This document shows, piece after piece, positions 31,437 through 42,180 of a stretch of DNA of 64,000 nt; within the stretch, counting starts at the first letter, position 1; every line of letters begins with the position of its first letter. The stretch spans positions 1 to 64,000 of the forward strand of contig BBDR01000009.1 in assembly GCA_001312405.1 (NCBI GenBank), in the 5' to 3' direction. A program made the position numbers and the translations under genes. Origin of the DNA: Clostridium sp. NkU-1. Its GTDB lineage: Bacteria > Bacillota_A > Clostridia > Lachnospirales > Lachnospiraceae. The notes beneath the pieces were generated by a model. It was not told the DNA's origin and did not search any database. It was given only the letters and a program-made list of their open reading frames with translations.

Positions 31437-32597
31437 ATGAAAAGGAGAAAATGTATTTCGATTGGCTTATTTATTGCTGTGTTCTTAAGTGGTGCTAAGC
31501 CTGTTTACACCATGGCTTATGAAAATGCCAGTGTAATTCAAGAGTCGCAGAACGAGTTATCCGTTAATGTTTCAAAAGTGCATGAAAAATATGGCAATGT
31601 ATATATTAATATTAAAAACCCTGATTTCCTAAAGTTATTCCAATATGGCGACATCGTGAATGTGGCAATTGGCGGGCAGTTATTAGAGGTTCCGGTATGT
31701 TCTTCATATAGTGATGTGGACAGTAAGAAGGTCGTTATCGTTGCATCGTCAGCTGCGGAAAAATCCAATGAGGACATCATATTGGCAATAAATCTCGGAA
31801 GCTTTGCCGATACATACGGGACGGCTGTTAATGATCAGGTAACCATTGCCCTTTCAAAAAAGGGAGGATACCTGGATGAATACGAAGTACGCCAACTGAA
31901 ACGTACTAACAACAGAGATGATTATAGCAGTGATGAGGTGTTTGCCAATTTCCGTGAAGCAGCCTTTGGCAGCATCGCTCCGGGCAGGCTGTACAGGTCT
32001 TCCAACCCCATAAATCCGGAAATCGGAAGAAACCAATACGCTATGCGGCTTACAAAGGATGCGGGAGTGAATGTTATATTTAATCTTTCCGAAACAGCCG
32101 AGGAGGTTGGGGCTCACTTGAGAGCCGATGCCAACGGCGAGCTTGCGTATTATAAGGGACTGAATGATATCGGTAATGTGTACGCACTGGGTATGGGACT
32201 TGATTTACAATCGGAAGATTTCAAGCAGAAGCTTGCTGTTGTTTTACGGGAAATGGGCGAAAAGAAAGGTCCGTACCTCATCCATTGCGTAGAGGGAAAA
32301 GACAGGACCGGTTTTGTTGTTGCATTGCTTGAGTCCCTGATGGGTGCGAAATATTGGGAGATTAAGACTGACTATATGGACAGCTTTGTTAATTTCTACC
32401 ATGTGCCTGTGGCACCCGGTCAATATGACCGGATTGGGAACAACAACATCCTGGAGAGTATGAGACAGATGGCTGGTATTTCCAAAGGAAGCAGTCTTAA
32501 AGGGGTAGATTTGTCCAAAGCAGCAGAGAGTTATATCAAGTCAATCGGTTTAACTGATGATGAAATAGAAAAACTTAGAGTCAATCTTTCTAACTGA
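31437..32597 (+). CDS. Secreted tyrosine-type protein phosphatase
   Basis: A signal peptide (MKRRKCISIGLFIAVFLSG) starts a 386-residue protein. The P-loop HCVEGKDRTGFVVAL has the catalytic Cys and Arg of the Cys-based phosphatase superfamily. The upstream SIAPGRLYRSSNPINPE and VIFNLSE are the usual family lead-in. About 130 residues between the signal and the phosphatase domain form a beta-rich region (VNVSKVHEKYGNVYINI) of unknown role. It lies outside the membrane and could act on phosphotyrosine, phosphoinositides or phytate. GGAGG lies upstream. The gene is intact and apparently monocistronic. Confidence 0.85.
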   Translation: MKRRKCISIGLFIAVFLSGAKPVYTMAYENASVIQESQNELSVNVSKVHEKYGNVYINIKNPDFLKLFQYGDIVNVAIGGQLLEVPVCSSYSDVDSKKVVIVASSAAEKSNEDIILAINLGSFADTYGTAVNDQVTIALSKKGGYLDEYEVRQLKRTNNRDDYSSDEVFANFREAAFGSIAPGRLYRSSNPINPEIGRNQYAMRLTKDAGVNVIFNLSETAEEVGAHLRADANGELAYYKGLNDIGNVYALGMGLDLQSEDFKQKLAVVLREMGEKKGPYLIHCVEGKDRTGFVVALLESLMGAKYWEIKTDYMDSFVNFYHVPVAPGQYDRIGNNNILESMRQMAGISKGSSLKGVDLSKAAESYIKSIGLTDDEIEKLRVNLSN

Positions 32598-32702
32598 GGC
32601 AGTACACTTTTCACCGCTTGAGACTCTTTCCATTGGCAAGTTAGGGAAGATCAATTGGAACACGTTATATTTGCAAGTTTCATACATAAAGGAGCAATTA
32701 AA

Positions 32703-33236
32703 ATGAATGATTTTATGGATTTATGCCTTCGCAGGCAAAGCTGCAGAAATTTTAAAGATCAATCGGTAGAACATGAAAAGCTGGTCAAATGTATTGAGGC
32801 GGCCCGCCTGGCACCTTCCGGCTGCAATGGCCAGCCCTGGAGTTTTGTGGTAGTCGAAAATTCAGAACTTGTAGAAAAGGTAGCGGAAGCTGCACAGCAG
32901 CTGGGATCAAATGGGTTTGCTTCTAAAGCGCAGGCATTTTTTGTTGTGGTTGAAGAACACGCAAATTTAATGCCCCATGTCAGGAGCCTTGTAGACAGTC
33001 AGTATTTCGCTCCCGGCGATATTGGAGCGGCAATTGCCTATCTTTGCCTGGAAGCTGAAACACAGGGAATCGGTACTTGCATTTTTGGAATGTATGATAG
33101 AGAGAAAATTGCTTCACTGCTGAACATTCCAAAGGAAAAGCATATATGCGGATTAATTGCAGCCGGATATCCGGCAGATCAGACGGTACGAAAGAAATCC
33201 CGCAAACCATTGGAGGAAATTGTCCGGTTCGTTTAA
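32703..33236 (+). CDS. Nitroreductase-family flavoprotein
   Basis: The 177-residue protein has the FMN-binding N-terminal signature (RRQSCRNFKDQSV, AARLAPSGCNGQPWSFVVV) and the C-terminal GIGTCIFGMYDREKI. These enzymes use NAD(P)H to reduce nitro groups, quinones or enones. KGAG-type ribosome site (AAAGGAG) lies before the ATG at 32703, preferred over an upstream TTG. Substrate unknown. Confidence 0.88.
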   Translation: MNDFMDLCLRRQSCRNFKDQSVEHEKLVKCIEAARLAPSGCNGQPWSFVVVENSELVEKVAEAAQQLGSNGFASKAQAFFVVVEEHANLMPHVRSLVDSQYFAPGDIGAAIAYLCLEAETQGIGTCIFGMYDREKIASLLNIPKEKHICGLIAAGYPADQTVRKKSRKPLEEIVRFV

Positions 33237-33325
33237 ATTCCTTTTATGCTTCTAATACAAAGCTTACGATTCTGCCGTACATATCCTTTACACCAATACA
33301 ACTTCATATTCAATGATCCTAAAAG

Positions 33326-33366
33326 TCAGTATTTTGCCTATGGCACTGTACTGACTTTTTTTGTAA
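33326..33366 (+). terminator. Terminator after the nitroreductase gene
   Basis: AAGTCAGTA pairs with TACTGACTT across a loop of about 17 bases, followed by T7. Confidence 0.75.
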
Positions 33367-33512
33367 TTGTTTGTCAAAATTCACATAGGTGCTGTGGGAA
33401 ACAGGGGAGATTTTTTAAAGTCTTCCGATTTTCTTAACAGCTTCTTTATGCGTATTTCTTTTATAATTAATACAAAAGAATAAACTATTAATAAAAAAAG
33501 GAGGAAAATAGG

Positions 33513-33614
33513 TTGGAAAAATACACCTTTACAGTCAATTCTCAAAGAAAAATGACCATTTCTTACATATCAAAACTATTGAATATAAAATATGTAAAGA
33601 AAACCCAATGCTAG
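33513..33614 (+). CDS. Possible 33-residue leader-like small protein
   Basis: A TTG codon with an excellent GGAGG 8 bases upstream opens a 33-residue frame beginning MEKYTFTVNSQRKM. An A-run at 33548-33552 may shift it into a 50-residue frame that ends at the next gene. It has no recognisable family; the strong ribosome site is the main support. Confidence 0.3.
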   Translation: MEKYTFTVNSQRKMTISYISKLLNIKYVKKTQC

Positions 33615-33666
33615 ATATAATTGTTAACCACAATAACGTAACTACACAAACAACTAGGAGATGATT

Positions 33667-34806
33667 GTGATTAATTATATAACAAATATAATAAGTAATT
33701 TAACACTGTCGGAAATAATAATGATAATTTTGGCACTTGCTCTTGCATATATGGCTATAGAAAAAAAGATATGAGCCCCTGCTTCTTCTTCCATTGGCAT
33801 TTGGAATGATTATTGCCAATATATCAATTGCGGGTCTGTCCTCTTATGATGAAGGCGGATTGATTTATTATTTGTATAAGGGCATTGAGCTTGGAATTTA
33901 TCCTCCCATGATTTTTATCTGTATTGGTGCAATGACAGATTTCAGTCCATTAATATCATCGCCTAAAACAGCGTTAATTGGTCTTGGAGGCCAGGTTGGT
34001 ATATTTGCGGCGATGTTTGGAGCATTAGGCATAGGATCTGTAATTTCTCATTTTATCCCCGGCTTTGAAACTTTACCATACAGGAAGCGGCAGCTATCGG
34101 AATAATAGGAAGTTCAGACGGTCCGACTTCCATTTATATCACAAAGCAGCTGGCAAGCCATCTGCTTCCGACGATTACTATTGCAGCGTATTCCTATATG
34201 GCTTTGGTTCCTCTTATTCAGCCGCCTATCATGAGAGCACTTATCACCCGAGAAGAAAGAGTGATAATTATGCCTATGCCTAAAAAGGTGTCCAGGAGAA
34301 AGAAAATTCTTTTTCCTATTGTAACTACTTTGCTGGTTTTAATCTTCGTACCTTCTGCTGCAACGTTAATAGCAATGCTGATGCTTGGTAATCTTATCAG
34401 AGAGAGCGGCGTGGCAGAAAGGTTAGTCAAAATGCTGCAGGGGGATTTGCTGAATCTGCTTACCCTGTTAATTGGCTTATCCATTGGAGGTAGTGCAACG
34501 GCTGAGAGGGTATTAAATATTAAAACACTTTTTATTATTATCTTAGGCCTTTTTGCATTTATAATGGGAACAGCCGGAGGAGTACTGGTAGCAAAAGTTT
34601 TATGCAAATTAACAGGAGGAAAGGTAAATCCCCTCATTGGAAATGCAGGAGTATCTGCGATGCCAATGGCTGCCAGAATATCACAAAAGCTAGGTCATAA
34701 ATACAATCCTTCAAACCATCTTTTAATGCATGCAATGGGACCGATTGTTGCAAGCACCATAGGTTCAGCAATAATAGCAGGTATTTTTATTTCCATGTTC
34801 GGATAA
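33667..34806 (+). CDS. Sodium-translocating decarboxylase beta subunit (OadB/GcdB type)
   Basis: A polytopic membrane protein of ~379 residues. Conserved segments are FICIGAMTDFSPLISSPKTA, AAAIGIIGSSDGPTSIY (restored), and GGKVNPLIGNAGVSAMPMAA. In oxaloacetate, methylmalonyl-CoA or glutaconyl-CoA decarboxylases this subunit couples decarboxylation of carboxybiotin to Na+ export. Breaks are in the A7 run near 33763 and near 34071. A GTG at 33667 with AGGAG 6 bases upstream is the likely start. No alpha, gamma or biotin-carrier subunits are adjacent, so it must partner with subunits encoded elsewhere or is an orphan. Confidence 0.88.
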
Positions 34807-34928
34807 TACAATATTTATAGCTGGCACAGTTAAACAATGATATAATGTATAATAATAAGTGTATGAAGATGAAAGATGATTCCGGGCATCTAGTCAATAA
34901 TATATGAAAAGGTGTAGGGTGAGTTGAT

Positions 34929-36429
34929 TTGAATAAGAAAAAGGCTAAAAATATTATTTTCTCTTTCTGTATTCTTTGCAGTACATTACTTATCTGCGAA
35001 GTTCTTTACCGTAATAATTTTGGATACCAGAATATAAACATTGTAATGGCTATGGCAATATTTATTATTACAGCTGTTACAGAAGAGTATATATATGGAT
35101 TGTTATCAGCAGTTATAGGAGTATTTACTTATGATTTTTTTAATAACTTCACCAAGATTTGGTTTTAGTTTTACTGTGAATTTTCCATTAACTCTTATTA
35201 TCCTTCTGCTTGTAGTTTTCACCAGCAGCATTATTACTACCAGCATTAAGGCACAGGCTGAACATGCCAGGCAGAAGTGCCAGCATGCTGAATTGCTATA
35301 CAGTATTAACCGGAAGCTTCTTTCTACCAGGGATCTGCATACAATTGTAAGATATTCAATGGATTACTTAAAGGATGAACTTATTCATTCTGTAGCTTTT
35401 TTTGAAGATATCAAACCAGAGGGAAAGTTGAATCCTTATTTCACATATGTAAAAGATGATGTTGGTATTGAGTATTTTACGAAAGAGGAAATATTTCATT
35501 TAGTAAGGCTTGCTGCGGATAAGCAGGAAGCTTTGGATGATAAAGACTATGGCTACTTTTTGCCCATAATGACTCAGAGCATAACATATGGAGTATTTGC
35601 TTTTTCTTTTAATGAAAAGGATTTGGACAAAAAGCAAAAGATGTTTTTGGAATTAATAGCGGAGCAAACGGCTCAGGCACTTAGGATGTACCGTCTTATG
35701 GCGGAACAGCAGGAAACTAAGGTGATGATGGAAACGGAAAAAGTAAAGAACAGCTTTTTAAGAAGTATATCTCACGATTTGAGAACTCCGCTTACTGGTA
35801 TTATAGGTGCAAGTTCTACTTTACTGGAAGAAGGGAATAAGATTCCTTATGAGGTACAGGCCAGACTGACAGAGGGGATACAAAATGATGCCCAATGGCT
35901 TTTGAATATGATTGAAAACATTTTGTCCATTACAAAGGTTCAGAACAATGGCATGGTGATTGATAAATCAGAAGAAATCGTTGAAGAGGTCATAGAAGAG
36001 GCTGTCTCAACTTTTCGCAAGCGCTTTCCTAATACCAAAATCACCATAAATCAGCCTGAATATGTGATTTTAATTCCCATAGATATTATGTTGATTTCTC
36101 AGGTCATTATTAATATTTTGGAAAATACTCAAAGACATGCCGGAGGCCAAAGGTCGGATGTGGTAATAGAAGTAAAAGAAGAGGATGATTTTGTAAGTTT
36201 TTTAATAACAGATACCGGTCCGGGAATAGATCCAAAGATTCTTCCCAAGCTATTTGATTTTACGGTTACGCAGGAAAACCCATATAAAGATTCGACAAGA
36301 AATCTGGGGATAGGGCTTTCCATTTGTAAAACCATAATCAGAGCTCATGGAGGAGAGATATATGCAGCTAATCGTCCAGAAGGCGGGGCACAATTCATGT
36401 TTACAATACCGCTTGGCAGTGAGAAATAA
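34929..36429 (+). CDS. KdpD-like sensor histidine kinase lacking the N-terminal KdpD domain
   Basis: The ~500-residue product starts with four membrane helices like the DUF4118 region of KdpD. A GAF-like segment follows, then HisKA with SHDLRTPLTGIIGASS, and an ATPase with ILENTQRHA, DTGPGID and GIGLSICKTII. The N-terminal KdpD and universal-stress domains (~350 residues) of full KdpD are absent. The frame breaks in the T7 run near 35134-35140. The TTG start at 34929 follows GGTGAG; the regulator gene follows it. No kdpFABC is visible, so potassium sensing is only a family-based guess. Confidence 0.85.
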
Positions 36430-36489
36430 TTTTTAAAGATTGTTTGCGCCTGCGGTCCAGGGGATACAGTTTACCAGAAAGGTTTTGCT

Positions 36490-37202
36490 ATGGAAAATAA
36501 ACACGTTATTATGATAGTAGAGGATGAGGACGCAATCATCGAATTCATTTCTGTAAAATTAGAATTGCAAGGCTATAGGATACTGAAAGCCGTCAATGGA
36601 AAAGAAGCCATTTCCTTTGCCTCTTCTCATTGCCCGGATTTAATTTTACTGGATTTAGGGCTGCCGGATATGGATGGCATGGAAGTACTGAAGTCTATTA
36701 GGAGCTGGAGCATGGTTCCTGTTATTATTATTTCGGCCAGGCATGAAGACAAGTTCATTGTAACGGCTCTTGACAGTGGTGCAGATGACTATATTACAAA
36801 ACCTTTTAACAATGCAATTCTGGTAGCAAGAATCAGAACTGCCTTGCGGAGAGGACATATATCGAAAATAAAGAACAGCAAAGTGAATCATCCTTTTCGT
36901 TTTGGGGATTTATATATTGATTATGATAAGCGGATCGTAACGGTGGCCGGAGAAACCGTACATTTAACCCCTATTGAATACCGGATTATCGTCCTGCTCT
37001 CTATTAATGCAGGTACTGTATTGACCCATGAATTTTTATGCCGTGAACTTTGGGGGCCTTATGTAAACAAAAGCAAAGCCTTCGGGTTAATGTTGCAAAC
37101 CTGCGGAGGAAAATAGAAAAAGATACGTCAAATCCTCAATACATTATAACAGAGATGGGAGTGGGATACAGGCTGTTAGAAGATATTGACAGGCTGCAAT
37201 AA
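36490..37202 (+). CDS. KdpE-like OmpR-family response regulator
   Basis: The receiver domain has IVEDED, the Asp in ILLDLGLPDMDG and the Lys in ITKPFNN. The C-terminal winged helix has VHLTPIEYRIIVLL. The frame breaks near 37081; corrected it reads KALRVNVANLRRKIEKD and ends GYRLLEDIDRLQ at 37202, for ~237 residues. It is the cognate partner of the kinase 60 bases upstream. The very KdpE-like C-terminus supports the family call; target genes are not evident. Confidence 0.88.
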
Positions 37203-37296
37203 TCATAATAAAAAAATATTTGCCGTCCATCTCCTGATTTTCTCTGTATAGTTTCTGTGGAAATACAAAAACTATTGACAGATAGGAGGTATCATT

Positions 37297-37512
37297 ATGG
37301 CAAAAGCAGGTATGAGAAGACCGAGTCCTTATGATTCAAACAATCATGGAACGGAGAATCATGAGAAAATGCATCGTCCAAAGAATGAGCAGGCCAAGGT
37401 GCCGGAAATCCAGGGCGCTGCGAAAAATGGGCATGAGAAAGCTGGTACAGTCAATGCTCCAAACTGGGCTAGAGATGATTACAAAATGGGAAATAAACAT
37501 GACGGTGTTTAA
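37297..37512 (+). CDS. Small hydrophilic protein of unknown function
   Basis: A 71-residue, highly charged, His/Asn/Lys-rich protein (SPYDSNNHGTENHEKMHRPK) with AGGAGG 8 bases upstream and its own strong hairpin downstream. It has no membrane segment or recognised domain. Composition suggests a disordered protein, possibly spore- or stress-related, but nothing in the sequence proves this. Confidence 0.65.
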   Translation: MAKAGMRRPSPYDSNNHGTENHEKMHRPKNEQAKVPEIQGAAKNGHEKAGTVNAPNWARDDYKMGNKHDGV

Positions 37513-37519
37513 TAAAGAG

Positions 37520-37558
37520 GTGCCGCTTCATAGCTAAGGCTTAGCTATGAAGCGGCAC
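37520..37558. terminator. Long perfect hairpin between convergent genes
   Basis: An 18-bp perfect stem (GTGCCGCTTCATAGCTAA and its complement) has a 3-base loop and is followed by ATATTTTTAT. It lies between the plus-strand small gene and the minus-strand permease and can terminate at least the former. Confidence 0.75.
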
Positions 37559-37645
37559 AATATTTTTATACTTTGTTCCATTCCTGTCCATGCCTGCCGT
37601 ATAAAGATCCGGATCTGCAGGACTTTTAAATTTCACATTCATTCT

Positions 37646-39017
37646 TTATTTATGTGGTACCTTATTTAACGGCAGTTTTGCTTTCTGCAAAAGCACAGCG
37701 CCAAATGCATGATAGCAAAAAAATACAATCAGATAAGCAACCGCAGCAATTCCATGGGCAAACCAGGCGGCAGCAATCATAAATACACAGCCAGCAAGGG
37801 AAATGCAGGGCATAAGTATCCGGTTGAAAAAATTAAGCCCTTTCCCTTTTGCTATGAACATAATAAAAATAGGGATGTACAGGGCATAAATTGTGATAAT
37901 GGGCAATTCCGAAGAATCAAAGCTGAAGAACCCGAACCAACTGGCGGTCAGGTTTGCCCCGTAAAAATAAAATAACCAGATACCGCAAAGAAACAAGCCC
38001 ATAATTGCGGAATTAACAGGCATATTAGTTGCCGGGTCAACCTGGCTGAAAACCCGGGGCTTTGGGCCAAGGCCTCTTGCAGCAATGGAATAGATCCACG
38101 TGTGCAGCCAAGCATCAGCCCGTTTAAAGTTCCAAGGCATGAAATGATGACGAACACAAACAAAAGGGAACCGCCTGCAGAGGTGAAAACCGTCTGGAAT
38201 GCCAGCTTGGCGCCGGTTTCGCCGCCAGCCATCATCACTTCATTTTTAATCGTTCCGGCCAAACCAATGTAATACAGGATATAAACGGACATGGTAATAA
38301 ATGTACCTGCTATCAAAGCCAGGGGAAGATTTCTCTTTGCATTGTTTAATTCTGCGTTAATGCAGGTTGCAATGATCCAGCCTTCGTAGGCAAAACTGGC
38401 GGCCACAACAGCTGTAAACAAACCGTTGGAAGTGCTTTGGGACACGTAATGGGTGAAATTATACATGGTCATACCATTTCGAAGTCCTGTAAACGTTCCG
38501 ACAACTGCCATTAAAAAAAAGTGGGATCAGTTTAATGACCGTGGTGCTCACCTGAAATTTCCCTGCCAGAACAGGAGACAAAGCATTCATTGTAAAGCTT
38601 GAAATAAGGTAAAGGCAGGCGATGGTCATACATTCTCCGCCTGTAATGGAAAAGCCAAAGATTACACAGGTGTACCGGGCGGAGACCCATGCAAGCACCG
38701 AGGTGATTGTGGGATAATAAATTGCAGCCATAAACCAGCCGACATAATAGGCATATTTTTTTCCCATTGTTGCTTCCGCGTAATCCACCACACCATTGAT
38801 ATATTGATATTTGGTAGCCATGACAGAAAAGGTGTAAGCACAGGAAATCATAATGATGCCGCCGATCACCCATGCCAGGATGCCGTCTTTTAAATTGCCC
38901 CCGGTTGCCGTAAGGATCTTTTCCGCCTTAAAAAAACACACCGCTTCCGATGACGATACCTACAACCATTGCAATGGCTGTAAAAAGACCATATTTCTTT
39001 TCTAATTTCGGTTCCAT
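37646..39017 (-). CDS. APC-superfamily amino acid permease
   Basis: The start reads MEPKLEKKYGLFTAIAMVVG, then IVIGSGVFF, the helix-1 signature. About 12 membrane helices span ~456 residues, and AASFAYEGWIIATCINAELN is the helix-6 region. Breaks are at the A7 run near 38934, the A8 run near 38515 and near 38095; the last piece begins SIAARGLGPKPRVFSQVDP, another APC hallmark. GGAAGAATAGGACTGG-type upstream sequence has no perfect ribosome site. Likely monocistronic. Substrate not determinable; it is closest in style to LAT-type exchangers. Confidence 0.87.
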
Positions 39018-39284
39018 AATTTAACCAGTCCTATTCTTCCATAAGATTCCTTTTTTATTATTCTTTCATCACGAATGAAAATAAGTGCCATATAGCAGGA
39101 TTTTATATTATTATGGCCATATTTATTAATGAAGAAACTTTTTTTCATTTTATCATAAGATTAGACATAATTCAGCAAGATTTTTTTGTTTTGGAAATAA
39201 TCCTGGAAATTATAACAATTTCCTAACAGCAGCAATTCGGTGATCCATGGAATGTTTTAAGACGTAAAAGACCGGCGGCCGGGA

Positions 39285-39314
39285 TTGACAGCATTACAGG
39301 AGATAATGTATGAT
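39285..39314 (+). promoter_or_regulatory. Sigma-A-type promoter before the ArsR-type regulator
   Basis: TTGACA (39285-39290) and TATGAT (39309-39314) are spaced 18 bases. Otherwise the 39018-39284 gap shows no gene. Confidence 0.65.
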
Positions 39315-39422
39315 AAGTATCAAACATGAGGGCCGGTAAGTCATGGATCCCAACCCCTCAAGGTTGAACCTGCAAAGCCTTTTCGCGCCGGGCGCTGAAA
39401 AGGATGAAAGGAGATAGGCGGC

Positions 39423-40343
39423 ATGGCAAAAATAAAGGAGTATACTCTGGAAAATATCAAGGAAATCTGCGAATTCGGCAAGGCGATCTCTTCGCCTGTC
39501 CGGCTGGAGATCATAAAGCTGTTATACCAGGATAATTTTTCTATAAGCCAGATTGCGGAAGCTCTTGATCTTCCCCAGTCCAGCGCCGCTTTCCATTTAA
39601 AGCTGCTTGAGGCAGCGGATTTAATCCGCATGGAAGAACAGCCGGGAAGCCATGGAACCATGAAGGTCTGCAGCCGGAAACAGGATTATGCCAATCTCTG
39701 TTTTCTGCCGAGAAGCAGCCAGATTAATGAGGTATTAAGCGTTGAAATGCCTGTGGGAGCATTTGTGGACTGCAGCATTTTTCCTACCTGCGGCTTATAT
39801 ACGCCTTTTGGTGTGGTAGGAATGGAGGACAAGGTATACAGCTTTTATCTGCCGGAGCGGCTGGATGCCGGTCTCTTATGGACCTCAAAAGGGCACGTGG
39901 AATACCGTTTTCCCGATCAGCTTCCCTCAGGGAAACAGCCGGTGCGGGTATCCTTCTGTATGGAGATATGTTCGGAAGCGCCTGGGTACGCGGAGGACTG
40001 GAAGTCCGACATCACCATGTGGGTAAATGGCATAGAGTGCGCTACCTGGTGCAGTCCAGGGGATTTCGGGTCCAGAAGGGGGAGATTAACGCCTTCCCTA
40101 TGGCCCAATGGATCTACCCAGTACGGCCTTTTGGTAAAATGGGAGATCAGGGAAGACGGAAGCTATATAAACGGGGAGCGGGCTTCCATGGTCACGGTCA
40201 ATGATATCGGGCTATCGGAGAACTCCTTTATCAGCATGGCCATTGGGAATAAAAAGAATGCAAAATATGAGGGTGGCTTTAATCTTTTTGGAAAGACCTT
40301 TGGGGATTATGCCCAGGATATTATTATGGAAATCGAATATTGA
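39423..40343 (+). CDS. ArsR-type regulator with long C-terminal domain
   Basis: Residues ~15-85 form an ArsR-like winged helix (SSPVRLEIIKLLYQ, SISQIAEALDLPQSSAAFHL). The remaining ~220 residues are beta-rich with many Trp and Gly and no metal-binding ArsR cysteine motif. Such two-part regulators commonly sit beside sugar ABC operons in Lachnospiraceae and presumably sense the sugar or its product. It is intact at 306 residues with AAAGGAG upstream and lies directly before the saccharide transporter. Confidence 0.8.
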   Translation: MAKIKEYTLENIKEICEFGKAISSPVRLEIIKLLYQDNFSISQIAEALDLPQSSAAFHLKLLEAADLIRMEEQPGSHGTMKVCSRKQDYANLCFLPRSSQINEVLSVEMPVGAFVDCSIFPTCGLYTPFGVVGMEDKVYSFYLPERLDAGLLWTSKGHVEYRFPDQLPSGKQPVRVSFCMEICSEAPGYAEDWKSDITMWVNGIECATWCSPGDFGSRRGRLTPSLWPNGSTQYGLLVKWEIREDGSYINGERASMVTVNDIGLSENSFISMAIGNKKNAKYEGGFNLFGKTFGDYAQDIIMEIEY

Positions 40344-40365
40344 TGATATATGACGATAGGTAAAA

Positions 40366-40411
40366 CAACTGTCTGGAGAATATGCATATTTTCCGGATGG
40401 TTGTTTTTCGT
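40366..40411 (+). terminator. Terminator after the regulator gene
   Basis: CAAC-TGTCTGGAGAATATG pairs imperfectly with CATATTTTCCGGATGGTTG, followed by T5. The 40412-40690 stretch beyond it is AT-rich and shows no coding frame; it presumably holds the transporter promoter. Confidence 0.7.
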
Positions 40412-40690
40412 TGCCATGTGCAAGAAAGGGGGAGGGCTTGTATTATAACAGGAATTCTATTTTTTTGAATGTAAGAAACAAATAATAAAACAGTAATATT
40501 GTTGTAAATAGAAAAAAATATACAAATTATTATATCGTTTATGAGATAATATATTGACTTACACAACTGGAAGGTGTATTGTTGATGTATTGAAACAGTT
40601 TTACTGTTGCTAGATGAATTTTTATCAGGCGAAATGCGACAGGCTGTTTTATAGTTTGCACGGTAAATCAAACAAAACAAGGAGGTAATT

Positions 40691-42105
40691 ATGAGAAAGG
40701 GCAAGAAATGGATGGCAGCATTAGGTGCAGCAGCACTGGTTATGGCAGCAATGTCAGGATGCGGAAGCAGCGCATCAACGCAGACAACTTCGGGTGCCCA
40801 GGCAACGAAAGGGGAACAGGAGAGCAAGGAGACTTCAGGAGGGGAAATATTGGCAGGTACGGCAGAAGAAACAAAAAATGTCAATGATGACGGAACGGTC
40901 AACAATCCGGAGCAGGTGGCGGTAGACGCCAACAAGCTGGTCATGTGGTCCCTGTTCAGCGGCGGCGACGGCGGTTTCATGAATAAGATGATTGAGGAGT
41001 ATAACGGCACGAATCCGACTAAGCAGGTTCAGTCCATTATGCTGGTATGGGCGGATTATTATACAAAGCTTCAGACAGCGGTTGCTGCCGGAAAAGGGCC
41101 GGATATCGGTATTTCCCATGCGTCCTCTCTGCCGCAGCTGGTGGAAGACGGTGTGGTACAGCCCATCACTTCTTATCTTGACGAGCTGGGGATCGATTTA
41201 AGCCAGCATTATTCACAGGCCTCTGTTGATGCCGTGACTTTTGACGGAGAGATCTATGCAGTGCCTCTGGATACTCATGCGGAGATCATGTATTTCAACA
41301 AAGAGATTTTGGAAAAGGCCGGTGTGGCCTTAAATGCGTCGGGAGCCGTTGATATTAAGAGCGTGGATGATTTCTATGCAGTCTGCGATAAGATCAAGTC
41401 TGTGATCCCGGAAGACGGAACTACCATCTCCATTACCAATAATGGAGATGATCCATACCGTTTGTGGTGGGCAGCCTATTTCCAGATGGGAGGAACTCCT
41501 ATTGTCAGCGATGACGGCAAAAAGGTCACTCTTGATAAGGAAAAGGCAGTAAAAGCAGCGGAGTTTGTAAAGGGACTGTATGATAAGGGATACGTTGCAG
41601 AAGGCATTGATGACCACCAGAAATTTTCCAGAGCGGAAAAGCAGGAATCTGCATCAGCGGAACCTGGGCAGTGGGCGCTTTCGAGCAGACGGATAACTTG
41701 AGCTTTGTACCCATGGCATTCCCTAAGCTTTTTGATACCGATAACTGCTGGGCTGATTCCCATACCTTCATTCTTCCTACAAAGAACTCCAGGAATGAGG
41801 CCGACAGCAAGGCAGCGGTGGAATTCATGGCAGGGGCTTCCATGAATGGCGGCGTGACCTGGGCCAGCTCCGGACAGATTCCGGCATGCAAGGAGGTTCT
41901 TGCAAGCGACGCCTATAAGGCCCTTCCATACAGAAGCAGCTACATGTCTGAGGTAGAAAAAGCAGTTCTTCCGGCAAAGGTATCTACCTTTAACGGAATG
42001 AAGAAAGGGATGATCGACAGCCTGGATACTATCTGGACTGGAAAGGGAGATGCTGCCTCCGGTATTGATGCCCTTTATGATGAGCTTGAGTCAAACCTTC
42101 CGTAA
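40691..42105 (+). CDS. ABC sugar transporter, substrate-binding lipoprotein
   Basis: The N-terminus MRKGKKWMAALGAAALVMAA leads into the lipobox SGCG, so it is a lipoprotein. A Ser/Thr/Glu-rich linker and a family 1 extracellular solute-binding domain follow (LVMWSLFSGGDGGFMNKMIE, AEIMYFNKEILEKAG). The frame breaks near 41630; read through, it gives QSGKAGICISGTWAVGAFEQ, a conserved binding-protein motif. About 471 residues. AAGGAGG lies upstream. It feeds the two CUT1-type permeases downstream. Confidence 0.92.
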
Positions 42106-42119
42106 CTTTTAATGAAACT

Positions 42120-42145
42120 GAGGGGGGAATATTTCTCCCCTCTTT
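42120..42145 (+). terminator. Attenuator hairpin between binding protein and permeases
   Basis: GAGGGG and CCCCTC pair around a short loop and a short T run follows. It lies 15 bases after the binding-protein stop and before the first permease. Partial termination here would make the binding protein more abundant than the permeases, a common pattern. Confidence 0.7.
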
Positions 42146-42180
42146 ATAAAAAGGATTGCATGGTCAGGGAGGACAGGAAT

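Noticed and set aside
42112..42180. ATG at 42112 as start of the first sugar permease
   Set aside because: An attenuator hairpin lies in this stretch and a better ribosome site precedes the TTG at 42181.
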